Position numbers and translations under genes: made by a program. The notes under the pieces were generated by a model. It saw only the letters and a program-made list of their open reading frames with translations, made no database searches and was not told the origin of the DNA. From positions 22,259 through 86,258 of the forward strand of contig JAFDXR010000018.1 of assembly GCA_018267825.1 (NCBI GenBank): a DNA stretch of 64,000 nt, given 5' to 3'. The first letter of the stretch is position 1; each line of letters begins with the position of its first letter. Shown here one piece after another: positions 1-8,159 of the stretch. The DNA is from Bacteroidota bacterium. GTDB taxonomy: Bacteria; Bacteroidota; Bacteroidia; B-17B0; Aurantibacillaceae.

Positions 1-816
1 CGCCGAAATAAATCCCGGAAGAGTTTCTCCGGCCACAAGCGTTTGCTGTATCGCCTGCAATAAACCATCGCCTGTGCGCGAAGGCCCTGAAATATGGTTG
101 GCATCATTGGCCGATGCGCCGCGAACCAATTGTGTTTTTTCATGTCCCGCCAGTGTTTCATCGGCTGTGATCAAAATACTGGAAACAGCCTCCCCCAGGT
201 TAATACCGGTCCGGTTGGCATCAAAGGGTTTGCAGGGCTCAGGACTCAGGGCATTGAACGATTTGAAGCCGCTGAGCGTAAATTCGGAAAGTATATCGCC
301 ACCGCATACAATGACATGCCTGCAACGTTTCTGTTCAATAAAGCGTTGCGCCATGATAATGCCAAGCAGTCCGGAGATGCAGGCATTGGACACCACCAGT
401 GGTATATTGACAAGTCCAAGCTGTTGCTTCAGGTAATTGGCAAACACAGGTAAATAAACACGGTTAGGATCAATGCCCGGATGATCCCCTTCCAGTAAAT
501 CAATATTGCCTTTGGTGGTGGTATAGATCAGACCAAGGTCCTTATCGCCGGCGTTTATGCCGCTTTGCTGCAACACATCCTGTATCGACAGCAGGCTCAG
601 TAATTCGAGACGCGTATGCTTTTCAGCATGTTTCACACAGGATGTCGCCCTTGCAATCAGCGAATCGTCTATATGGGCTACGCAAAAAGGGTCTGCAGAA
701 AACGAAAAGAGATGCTGTTTGATGGGACTCGTGCCGGAATGGACCGCCTCATAATTTTCGTGACTGTTAAGGCCTAGCGGGCTGATAATATTGTGGTATG
801 ATGAAGCAAAGATCAT
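1..816 (-). CDS. Beta-ketoacyl synthase, 3' part beyond window
   Basis: The minus strand is open from ATG at 816 to the window edge (272 codons, no stop), so the C-terminal part is missing. The translation looks like a thiolase-fold ketosynthase. The nucleophile motif SNACISG places the active-site Cys at residue 146, KPFD-NRTG-NLGE follows near 196-209, and a DANH-SGP segment lies near 238-244. The catalytic histidines would lie beyond the edge. It would condense acyl groups in a fatty-acid or polyene pathway. The ATG overlaps the TGA of the upstream thioesterase by four bases, which implies translational coupling. A KS paired with a 4HBT thioesterase is common in flexirubin/aryl-polyene clusters of Bacteroidota, but the rest of the cluster is not visible, so the product is inference. 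Confidence 0.85.
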   Translation of the reverse strand, partial: MIFASSYHNIISPLGLNSHENYEAVHSGTSPIKQHLFSFSADPFCVAHIDDSLIARATSCVKHAEKHTRLELLSLLSIQDVLQQSGINAGDKDLGLIYTTTKGNIDLLEGDHPGIDPNRVYLPVFANYLKQQLGLVNIPLVVSNACISGLLGIIMAQRFIEQKRCRHVIVCGGDILSEFTLSGFKSFNALSPEPCKPFDANRTGINLGEAVSSILITADETLAGHEKTQLVRGASANDANHISGPSRTGDGLLQAIQQTLVAGETLPGFISA

Positions 817-1229
817 GAGAGATTTCTTTCTTTTTTCCAGGCTTCAAAAAATTCGGGAACAGTCAGTTGAAGTTCTTTGGTGTGGGGATTCATGAATACC
901 TGTACGCTACGGCCGGTGCATACAATATGCCCGTGCATAGCGCTGCGAATGGTATATTCAAAAATCAGTTTGGCAGCCGGGCTAAGGATCAGTGTAGTTT
1001 CAATAACAGCCGAATCACCATATTCCAGGATACGTTTGTAGTTGACCTGGAGATCAACCAGCGGAACGGCCAAACCGTGTTTGTACATATCCAGGTAACC
1101 CAGTTGATGTTCTTTTCCAAAGGCTTCGCGGCCATCTTCGAAATAGCGGACATAGTGGCCGTGCCATACAACACGCAGGGAATCAACCTCACTGAACTTA
1201 ACGGGGTGCTCTATTCTGGAACTAAGCAT
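813..1229 (-). CDS. Acyl-CoA/acyl-ACP thioesterase, hotdog fold (4HBT type)
   Basis: A 138-aa single hotdog domain. The N-terminal motif SEVDSLRVVWHGHYVRYFE (residues 13-31) matches the 4-hydroxybenzoyl-CoA thioesterase family, with the likely catalytic Asp at residue 16, and the usual family length is about 130-150 aa. It would hydrolyse an acyl or aroyl thioester in the cytoplasm. The stop TGA overlaps the ATG of the ketosynthase (ATGA), so the two are translated as a pair. A TATCTTTA sequence, one base off the TAnnTTTG box, lies about a dozen bases before the ATG. It is the first gene of the visible cluster; the substrate cannot be read from the sequence. Confidence 0.85.
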   Translation of the reverse strand: MLSSRIEHPVKFSEVDSLRVVWHGHYVRYFEDGREAFGKEHQLGYLDMYKHGLAVPLVDLQVNYKRILEYGDSAVIETTLILSPAAKLIFEYTIRSAMHGHIVCTGRSVQVFMNPHTKELQLTVPEFFEAWKKERNLS

Positions 1230-1339
1230 AAATGAGTTTAAAGATATTTACAAATGGGGGCAATTACAAATTTTGTTATGCTCTGCTTTCGTCGAAGAAG
1301 GTTGAACAAAAAAGGAAATGGATTCCGATCCGGATGTTT

Positions 1340-1935
1340 ATATCTCCGTGAATCTGCGTGTTCTTAATCTGCGCACATCTGCGTGAAACACAGGACAGGG
1401 ATTGCTTCGCCTCGCTCGCAATGACGGGGTGGTGCTGATCTGCGTGAATCTGCGAGTTCTTAATTTGCGCACATCAGCGTGAAACACAGGACAGGGATTG
1501 CTTCGCCTCGCTCGCAATGACGGGGAGTGGTGATCTGCGTGAATCTACGTGTACTTCATCTGCGCACATCTGCGTGAAACACAGGACAGGGATTGCTTCG
1601 CCTCGCTCGCAATGACGGGGTTGTGCTGATCTGCGTGAATCTGCGTGGTACTTCATCTGCGCTCATCCGCGTGAAACACAGGGCAGAGATTGCTTAGCCT
1701 TGCTCGCAATGACGGGGTGGTGCTGATCTGCGTGAATCTGCGAGTTCTTAATTTGCGCACATCAGCGTGAAACACAGGACAGGGATTGCTTCGCCTCGCT
1801 CGCAATGACGGGGTGGTGCTGATCTGCGTGAATCTGCGAGTTCTTAATTTGCGCTCATCCGCGTGAAACACAGGGCAGAGATTGCTTCGCTCCGCTCGCA
1901 ATGACGGGGAGTGGCGATCTGCGGGAATCTGAGGA
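1340..1935. repeat. Tandem array of a ~96-bp modular repeat, six copies
   Basis: Six copies of the hairpin-like core ATTGCTTCGCCTCGCTCGCA start at 1401, 1497, 1592, 1689, 1785 and 1881, a period of 95-97 bp. Each unit has three parts: an imperfect palindrome followed by ATGACGGGG; one or two copies of ATCTGCGTGAATCTGCG; and GCGTGAAACACAGG(A/G)CAG. Copies differ by point changes (for example TTGCTTAGCCTTGCTCG at 1690) without unique spacers, so this is not CRISPR. The period is near a multiple of three, so spurious short ORFs run through it. The array fills the gap between the thioesterase start and the O-antigen ligase stop. Related arrays occur at 12.3 kb and 61.1 kb and probably at the right edge. 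Confidence 0.92.
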
Positions 1936-1952
1936 GTCTGTAGCTTTGAAGT

Positions 1953-3521
1953 TCAAATAATAGATTCTCTTTTCCGCGCATCACCCAGCCACAGGAAAAA
2001 GGCATTGAAGAAAATAAAAAAGGTCACACCCGATTGTGTTTCGAGTGTGTCTTCGGTGACAAAAGATAATAATGAGATGATAAAAAAAGGCCAGTATAAC
2101 ACATGTACATATTTGCGGAGCACGAAAGCAGGATAGGTGAGGTAAAACAGGAACAGCAGTAAGCCGGTCAGCCCAAAAGCCACAGCAATAGCAAGGTACT
2201 GATTATGATTTCGCAAGCGCCAGTTTGCATCCAGCGCGGTACCGGTTTCTACATAAGCTGCATTGAATGCATCCTGCACATCGCCCGTGCCAACACCTAT
2301 GAGTGGGTGTTTTCCGACAATATAGAGCGCTGTCCGCCAGAATTCGATGCGCATGGCAAACGTATGGCCGGATGGATTTTTGCCGCGCTTCTGGTTATTG
2401 TATTCCCACACCAGTTCGCGCCAGCGCGCTTCAATGCCTGATGTAATGGGATATTTGTAATTGGTTACCCCCAGTTCGATGTTGTGAATGTCATTGTTTG
2501 TAAGGTGACTCAGTCCAACCGAATCTCTTGTAAACCCTTTACTGGCCAGGTAGCGCAGAATGGTGTAGCGCAACACGTTCTTTTTACTATCGCAGCTATC
2601 GTAAGAAATACGACTCCTGGTATTCCAGTCTTTACGAAGTTCATTGTCATTGATGTTGATCGTGATCAGGTTGCCGTTTTCTGCCAGGCCAAATAAAGTA
2701 TCCTGCAGATACGGATTGCCATTGTATGTCCTTTTGAGCAGCCGATTAGCCGGTGAAGCCGGGTTTGATGTAAAATAGGAGCTGGAGCGGTAAAGCATGG
2801 TGCCCGCAAATACAAGCACGGCGGCCAGTGAAAGCAATATACCAAGGCTCACAAAACGATTGGCATGCCTGTAACTGTATACCAACACGAGTACACAAAC
2901 CGTTATGCACAGGCAAACAAAACCTGTAGCCATTTCGAGTTTATAGAGGTAGAAAAGCAGCCAGGCAATCAGCAGACCCAGGATCCATTTAATCTGCTTC
3001 GATTCTTTTGTGAAAAAGTAAGCAGCACACATAATCGCAAAAGCAATAAAGAGTGAAAAGCGAATATGCGACATAAACACGGAGGCATCGCGTACATCAT
3101 GTATCACTTTTTTGGTATAACCCAGGTAAACAATAAAGCAACATACACTGCTTACAAAAACGCTCAGCAGGAAAAATCCGAACAATAGTCGGAACTCTTC
3201 GGCAGAGATCGCTTTGGTTGAAAAGAACACCAATGGAAGGGCCTCCAGTGGGAGTTTATTGCGAAGGTCTTTAATGCCCTGTGCCGCATTGCTTGTATAC
3301 AGCATTCCCACAGCGTGCAAAATAAACAGCAGGCTGAGTGCCCAGAAAATCCGGTTGTTTTTCAGCAGTTGCCATTTTTCGCGGAAGCGACCCTCGAGCA
3401 GCCAGTTACCAAATAAAATAAGTTCGGGAATACTCGTAGGCACTGTGCCGAAAAGCATGCCGGCCGCCAACCCGATCAGGCCTAACAAAAAGATATATCT
3501 ATGCCATTGTGCGGGTAGCAT
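1953..3521 (-). CDS. O-antigen ligase family membrane protein
   Basis: A 522-aa polytopic inner-membrane protein with about ten hydrophobic segments and a long soluble loop (roughly residues 240-390). The end of the loop carries the Wzy_C/WaaL-type signature: R-EFW--AL--V-KHPL-GVGTGD, then NHNQYL. Family members transfer lipid-linked O-antigen or a similar glycan to an acceptor, or polymerise it, at the periplasmic face. The segment RYLASKGFTRDSVGLS is also typical of Bacteroidota members. The ATG at 3521 has a TATCTTTC box-like sequence about a dozen bases upstream. It reads away from the 3604 gene with an 82-bp gap. Ligase versus polymerase cannot be told from sequence alone. Confidence 0.85.
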   Translation of the reverse strand: MLPAQWHRYIFLLGLIGLAAGMLFGTVPTSIPELILFGNWLLEGRFREKWQLLKNNRIFWALSLLFILHAVGMLYTSNAAQGIKDLRNKLPLEALPLVFFSTKAISAEEFRLLFGFFLLSVFVSSVCCFIVYLGYTKKVIHDVRDASVFMSHIRFSLFIAFAIMCAAYFFTKESKQIKWILGLLIAWLLFYLYKLEMATGFVCLCITVCVLVLVYSYRHANRFVSLGILLSLAAVLVFAGTMLYRSSSYFTSNPASPANRLLKRTYNGNPYLQDTLFGLAENGNLITININDNELRKDWNTRSRISYDSCDSKKNVLRYTILRYLASKGFTRDSVGLSHLTNNDIHNIELGVTNYKYPITSGIEARWRELVWEYNNQKRGKNPSGHTFAMRIEFWRTALYIVGKHPLIGVGTGDVQDAFNAAYVETGTALDANWRLRNHNQYLAIAVAFGLTGLLLFLFYLTYPAFVLRKYVHVLYWPFFIISLLSFVTEDTLETQSGVTFFIFFNAFFLWLGDARKRESII

Positions 3522-3603
3522 GGGTTTGGAAAGATAACGGTTTTAGCTTAGAAATAGTATGTGCTCCGGCTAAATTATGCCATAGTCGCCGGTGGCAGTG
3601 TGC

Positions 3604-4407
3604 TCAAAAAGAAGGACCGATAAGTACCGAATCGCTGTAGATATAGAAAACACGATCTTTCTGCCAGTATACATTTTGGATCAGGGTGTCGCTCATGGCT
3701 TTTTCGGCGGTGTTGAATGTCAGTGGCTGGTATTGCTGCAGCTTATGATCCTTGAAAAATACTATGGTTTCGTTCATGATGTTGAACTCCTTCAGCTGGC
3801 GTAAGGGATAGGTTTTATAGAACGTACCGTAGATGTCAAACACAAGGATGCCTTCGTCAGGGCAATTCATATACAGATAGCCGTTCGACTCCTTGATCAT
3901 GTTCGGGGTCAGGTCGACCTGTAGCACCGGCTTGAGATTTCCGGTTTTCACAATGGGTTGCAGCTGCGCGTTAAAACGAACAAGTTCATTATTCTGTTTG
4001 CTGTAAATCCAGAAACTGTTGTTGGCAGAGGTGCAGATCAGGTCGGTTTGTTCATAGCCCAGATCTTCAAGAGAAATCACTTCACTGTTGGCAGTCAGCT
4101 GATCATCGAGAAACACCAGCTGCTGGAAGTCCTTATAATACACCAGGATTTTTAGCGGGTTTGTGCAATCAAAAATACTGATGGCTCCGAGGCGCTTATT
4201 GCTGTAGCGTTTCAGGAAAGTGCCGGCAGCATTGTATTTCAGAATTTCTTCTTTATTAATAATGTAAGTGTTGCCGATCTCATCGGCTTTCACTACACAC
4301 GCGTTGTTCGGGAAACGAATTACCACCCCGGGCACATCGCGTTGAAAGGCCATGCAAAGCATCATGGCAAAGGTCACCACCACCACATATTTAAAAGCCT
4401 TTCGCAT
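3604..4407 (-). CDS. Exported protein of unknown function, beta-propeller-like
   Basis: A 267-aa product when started at the ATG at 4407; a TTG seven codons upstream is possible but would put charged and polar residues before the signal peptide. Residues 1-22 (MRKAFKYVVVVTF...) form a signal peptide or anchor. The rest is beta-rich, with recurring short strands such as NTYIINKEEILKYN, FWIYSKQNNELVRF and GILVFDIYGTFYKT spaced about 45-50 residues apart. This pattern resembles NHL/six-bladed propellers, but no catalytic motif is visible. It lies 48 bp downstream of the small membrane protein gene that follows dxs, so it may belong to that operon. The function is not known. Confidence 0.7.
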   Translation of the reverse strand: MRKAFKYVVVVTFAMMLCMAFQRDVPGVVIRFPNNACVVKADEIGNTYIINKEEILKYNAAGTFLKRYSNKRLGAISIFDCTNPLKILVYYKDFQQLVFLDDQLTANSEVISLEDLGYEQTDLICTSANNSFWIYSKQNNELVRFNAQLQPIVKTGNLKPVLQVDLTPNMIKESNGYLYMNCPDEGILVFDIYGTFYKTYPLRQLKEFNIMNETIVFFKDHKLQQYQPLTFNTAEKAMSDTLIQNVYWQKDRVFYIYSDSVLIGPSF

Positions 4408-4455
4408 GTTATTAGGTTGAAGATACAATTTTTGAGCCGATCCTGAAAACAGGCC

Positions 4456-5025
4456 CTAATGTTTCTGTCGCTTCAGCCATAAACGGCGTTTTGCCTCCCG
4501 TTGTTGCCTGGCAGGTATAGGATTGTTTTTGATGAGGCCGTGTTTGGCTGCATAATTCAGCATATAGGCCCTTAGCTCATATAAATTTTCATATTGCTTG
4601 TTTGTATAAGTCAGGCTGTTCCTGCCTTTAAAATAGAGTGTCATTTCCTGTTTGCTGCTGCTGTGTCCTGGCATATATAATTTGCCAATCATTTGACCTG
4701 CGGAATTAATGTTGAGGTCGCCCCAGGTTATATCTTCAAGGTCGGTTAACAGATAAGAACGTGATTTGCCAAATAAGAAAGGTTTAACAATGAGTTCTTT
4801 TGTTGTAATAGTGATAAACTCCTGTTGCGAATAATAGATTAAACCCAGCACGGTGCAACAAAGCATAAAGACAAACTCGCAGGCAACGAAACGGCTGGCA
4901 TCAAACGACTCGAATTGTTCCTTATCATTCATGGTCGTGCAATTTGAACCTGCAATTAAACTTGCAAGAAGGAAAACCAAGGCCAGCAAAGCAATAGGCT
5001 GACGATTCAACCTGGATTTGATCAT
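4456..5025 (-). CDS. Small membrane protein, unknown function
   Basis: A 189-aa product with two hydrophobic segments (about residues 8-27 and 45-65), followed by a basic, soluble C-terminal domain. The stretch EFITITTKELIVKPFLFGKSR after the second segment resembles bacterial PH-like membrane-anchored domains, in which two helices precede a beta-rich domain. The C-terminus is very basic (RQQREAKRRLWLKRQKH). The start lies 9 bp after the dxs stop, so it is almost certainly cotranscribed with dxs. No known family is recognised with confidence. Confidence 0.7.
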   Translation of the reverse strand: MIKSRLNRQPIALLALVFLLASLIAGSNCTTMNDKEQFESFDASRFVACEFVFMLCCTVLGLIYYSQQEFITITTKELIVKPFLFGKSRSYLLTDLEDITWGDLNINSAGQMIGKLYMPGHSSSKQEMTLYFKGRNSLTYTNKQYENLYELRAYMLNYAAKHGLIKNNPIPARQQREAKRRLWLKRQKH

Positions 5026-5033
5026 GGAAAAAA

Positions 5034-6983
5034 CTATACAGCCATTTCATCCTGCTTCTCCAGCAGCATCTCACGCACGGTTTGCGCAATTTGTTTCGGA
5101 GAGAAACCACATTCTTCATAGAGTTCGGCGGGTTCACCATGCTCTATAAATTTATCAGGAATGCCAAGGCGTTTCACCTGGGCAGTATATCCGTGATCGG
5201 CCATAAATTCAAGTACAGCACTGCCAATACCCCCAATAATGCAGGCATCTTCGAGGGTGATTACTTTCTTATAACGGCTGAAAACTTCATGCAGAAGTGT
5301 TTCGTCGATCGGTTTGGCAAAACGCATGTCGTAATGCGCTACGCTCACGCCCTCTGCTTCCAGTGCTTTGATCGCAATGGTAGCCAGGTTTCCGGCGGTA
5401 CCCAGGCTCACAATGGCAATATCCTTACCATCCCTGATTTTACGGCCTTTACCGATCTCCAGTTTTTTGAAAGGTGTTTTCCACTCTGCCATCACGCCAT
5501 TACCGCGGGGGTAACGGATGCTGAACGGGCCTTGTATCTCATCGAGTTGCGCCGTATACATGAGGTTGCGAAGTTCTTCCTCATTCATAGGAGCACTCAC
5601 AATCATATTTGGTACACAACGGAAATAGGCAATATCAAAAGCGCCGTGGTGAGTAGGGCCATCGGCTCCTGCAAGGCCACCACGATCGAGGCATAATACC
5701 ACTTTCAGATTCTGTAAAGCCACATCGTGCAATACCTGGTCGTAGGCACGCTGCATGAACGATGAATAAATATTACAGAAAGGCACTAATCCCTGGGTGG
5801 CTAAACCGGCACTGAACGTAACGGCATGCTGTTCGGCAATACCCACGTCAAAAGCACGATCGGGCATAGCTTTCATCATGATGTTGAGTGAGCAGCCTGT
5901 TGGCATAGCCGGGGTAATACCCATGATCTTCGGGTTTTTTTCGGCCAGTTCCACAATGGTATGCCCGAAAACATCCTGGTATTTGGGTGGCTGTGGTTCT
6001 TTCGGAATTACCTTGATGATCTCTCCGGTGTCTTTGTTAAAGAGGCCCGGGGCATGCCATACGGTTTCATTTCCCTCTTCCGAAAACTTGTAGCCCTTTC
6101 CTTTTTTGGTAAGCACATGCAATAGTTTCGGGCCGGGAATATCTTTCAGGTCGTTCAATACTTTGGTGAGGCGCACTACATCGTGGCCGTCAACCGGGCC
6201 GAAGTAGCGGAACTTGAATGATTCAAACAGGTTACTTTGTTTCAGGAGCGATGTCTTCACGGCATTCTCCATCTTACTGGCAATCTCCTGGGCATTCGGA
6301 CCAAACTTGCTGATCTTGCCGAGCAGTTCCCAGATCTTATCCTTCGCTTTGTTGTACGTGTGCGACGTTGTTATGTCGGTGAGGTATTCTTTGAGTGCCC
6401 CTACATTGGGGTCAATACTCATACAATTGTCGTTGAGCACAACCAGGAGGTTGGCATTTTCGACACCGGCGTGATTCAGCGCTTCAAAAGCCATACCGGC
6501 TGTCATGGCACCATCGCCAATAACAGCAATATGGTGCTTGTCTTTAAGGCCTTTGTATTTACTGGCAACGGCCATTCCCAAAGCACCACCGATAGAGGTA
6601 GAGGAGTGGCCCACGCCAAACGTGTCGTATTCGCTTTCGCTGCGTTTCGGAAAACCGCTGATGCCTTTGTAAATACGGTTGGTATGAAATACATCGCGGC
6701 GGCCGGTAATGATCTTATGACCATAAGCCTGGTGGCCAACATCCCATACAAGCTGATCGTAGGGGGTGTTAAATACATAATGCAAAGCTGTGGTTAGTTC
6801 TACAACACCCAGGGAAGCCCCGAAGTGTCCACCTTTCACAGATACAATATCGATGATAAACTGGCGTAATTCCTTGCAGAACTGTTCCAACTGATCTTCG
6901 TGCAATTTTTTGAGGTCAGCAGGACTATTAACTTTTGCGAGGAGTTCGCCTGCAACCACACCAGAGCCTTTCACAATTTCCAT
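5034..6983 (-). CDS. dxs: 1-deoxy-D-xylulose-5-phosphate synthase
   Basis: A 649-aa thiamine-diphosphate enzyme that condenses pyruvate with glyceraldehyde-3-phosphate, the first step of the MEP isoprenoid pathway, in the cytoplasm. All landmarks are present in order: the TPP/Mg site GDGAMTAGMAFEALNHAG, FGPVDGHD, the catalytic Glu in EQHAVTFSAGLA, the substrate-binding DRGGLAGADGPTHHG, and a transketolase C-terminal domain. The length is normal. The start ATG at 6983 lies only five bases after a TATCTTTG -7 box (6989-6996, minus strand), so the message may be nearly leaderless. The product supplies isoprenoids, including the menaquinone tail that MenG/UbiE at 15.9 kb completes. Confidence 0.97.
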   Translation of the reverse strand: MEIVKGSGVVAGELLAKVNSPADLKKLHEDQLEQFCKELRQFIIDIVSVKGGHFGASLGVVELTTALHYVFNTPYDQLVWDVGHQAYGHKIITGRRDVFHTNRIYKGISGFPKRSESEYDTFGVGHSSTSIGGALGMAVASKYKGLKDKHHIAVIGDGAMTAGMAFEALNHAGVENANLLVVLNDNCMSIDPNVGALKEYLTDITTSHTYNKAKDKIWELLGKISKFGPNAQEIASKMENAVKTSLLKQSNLFESFKFRYFGPVDGHDVVRLTKVLNDLKDIPGPKLLHVLTKKGKGYKFSEEGNETVWHAPGLFNKDTGEIIKVIPKEPQPPKYQDVFGHTIVELAEKNPKIMGITPAMPTGCSLNIMMKAMPDRAFDVGIAEQHAVTFSAGLATQGLVPFCNIYSSFMQRAYDQVLHDVALQNLKVVLCLDRGGLAGADGPTHHGAFDIAYFRCVPNMIVSAPMNEEELRNLMYTAQLDEIQGPFSIRYPRGNGVMAEWKTPFKKLEIGKGRKIRDGKDIAIVSLGTAGNLATIAIKALEAEGVSVAHYDMRFAKPIDETLLHEVFSRYKKVITLEDACIIGGIGSAVLEFMADHGYTAQVKRLGIPDKFIEHGEPAELYEECGFSPKQIAQTVREMLLEKQDEMAV

Positions 6984-6988
6984 TGATA

Positions 6989-6996
6989 CAAAGATA
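6989..6996 (-). promoter_or_regulatory. Bacteroidota -7 box of dxs
   Basis: TATCTTTG on the minus strand matches TAnnTTTG and ends five bases before the dxs ATG. No convincing TTTG -33 element sits 19 bp upstream, so support rests on the -7 box and its position. Confidence 0.5.
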
Positions 6997-7093
6997 AAAT
7001 AAATTCCTGTGCGTAAAAACGTGCTTTTGAGGGAGTTATTACGTACATTTCGTTAATCAAAGTTAATGTTTTTAACTCCAAAGACTTCTCCTC

Positions 7094-8014
7094 ATGCGTC
7101 TCTTTTTGACCTGCACCCTGTTGATTTTTACCTTGTTGGCTGGCGCACAACCCGCCAACCGCATCGATAAGCATGGCCGGAGGCAGGGTCGCTGGATCAC
7201 CTATTACGACGATGCGAAGACAATTCCCTGTTTCAGGGGTCGGTTCCGCAACGACCGCCAGGTGGGAAGGGCATATCACTATCTGAGTGATGGTACCCTG
7301 GAACGCCGTGAAACGGAGCATTTCGGCCGGATAAAAACACGGTTTTATTACCCGGATGGCCGCTTGCGCAAAAAGGGAAATGCCCGCATCGTGGTTTTAC
7401 CTGAAAAGATTCACTATTATTTTTATGGCCGCTGGAAAACCTACGATGAAGCCGGGAAGCTTATCAAAACCGAAACATACAGCAATGGGGAACTTGTAAA
7501 AACGGAATACAACAAACGCCTGTATAAATTGAATGATAAACTCCGCGACACCCTCGTGGCCATTGACCGGGAGTTTGCCAAATGGAACAATAGCCTGGCC
7601 GACAGCCTGAACCACTACCGGAAAGATGCCTTGAAATGTGTGCAATTTAAACGGGAACTGGCTTTGCGCGACAGTGTATGTTTTGTGGAGCTGTTTCAGA
7701 TCCTGGTAAGGCATGGCTATCCCACGGTTCAGGAAGTAGCCGATGCCAGCCCGGTTCCCTTTTATATCCTGGGCTTTGCACCGGTGCCTATAAAGGAATT
7801 GTGCCTGCCTTATTTTATCAAGGCGGCCGATCATGGCGATATTGAATGGAAATCGCTGGCCTTTTTTATAGATAAACTCCGCGTGGCTAAAGGCGAAAAA
7901 CAGGTATATGGTACCCAGTTTTATTACGACAAAAACGAGAAAGAAGTGATCTACCCGGTGGAAGATCCCGACAACCTGCCACTGCGAAGGCAACAGGCAG
8001 GGTTTGTTGATTAA
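7094..8014 (+). CDS. Secreted YwqK-like / DUF6624 two-domain protein
   Basis: A 306-aa protein with a signal peptide (about 1-19, ending AGAQP). Residues 20-145 contain MORN/YwqK-like strand pairs (KHGRRQGRWITYYDD, RGRFRNDRQVGRAYHY, YYPDGRLRKKGN, YGRWKTYDEAGKLIKTE), as in secreted Bacteroidota 'toxin-antitoxin YwqK' proteins. Residues about 155-300 match DUF6624 in the run LVRHGYPTVQEV, YFIKAADHGDIEW, FFIDKLRVAKGEKQVYGTQ. The activity of either domain is unknown, and despite the family name there is no evidence here for a toxin-antitoxin function. It is transcribed divergently from dxs and stands alone. Confidence 0.8.
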   Translation: MRLFLTCTLLIFTLLAGAQPANRIDKHGRRQGRWITYYDDAKTIPCFRGRFRNDRQVGRAYHYLSDGTLERRETEHFGRIKTRFYYPDGRLRKKGNARIVVLPEKIHYYFYGRWKTYDEAGKLIKTETYSNGELVKTEYNKRLYKLNDKLRDTLVAIDREFAKWNNSLADSLNHYRKDALKCVQFKRELALRDSVCFVELFQILVRHGYPTVQEVADASPVPFYILGFAPVPIKELCLPYFIKAADHGDIEWKSLAFFIDKLRVAKGEKQVYGTQFYYDKNEKEVIYPVEDPDNLPLRRQQAGFVD

Positions 8015-8122
8015 TCCCAGTGAAGCACAGCTGAAGGAGTGTTTGATAGTAATGACGCAGAGGGTTATAATCAGGGGCCTGGGGGGTTGCCCCCTCAATT
8101 TATACGAATGAGCGAACAGTAC

Positions 8123-8152
8123 TTTCCGGATCAGAAAAATCCTTTATATTTG
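8123..8152 (+). promoter_or_regulatory. Promoter of the DUF1501-lipoprotein operon
   Basis: TATATTTG (8145-8152) matches the TAnnTTTG -7 consensus, and TTTC (8123-8126) lies 18 bp upstream at the -33 position. The first ATG of the operon is at 8160, seven bases after the box. Confidence 0.6.
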
Positions 8153-8159
8153 GTATCAG

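Noticed and set aside
74..453. Two plus-strand ORFs of about 120 codons
   Set aside because: They are antisense to the ketosynthase, whose minus-strand frame has the active-site motif.
1474..1901. Short minus-strand ORFs of 60 and 82 codons with repeated peptides
   Set aside because: They exist only because the repeat period is close to a multiple of three; copies of 95 and 97 bp break the frame and no start signal is seen.
1340..1935. Possible CRISPR array because of a regular period
   Set aside because: The whole about 96-bp unit is repeated; there are no unique spacers and no cas genes.
8080..8098. G-run/C-run hairpin between the DUF6624 gene and the DUF1501 operon as a terminator
   Set aside because: GGGGG-TT-GCCCCC can pair, but it lacks a T tract; too weak to call.
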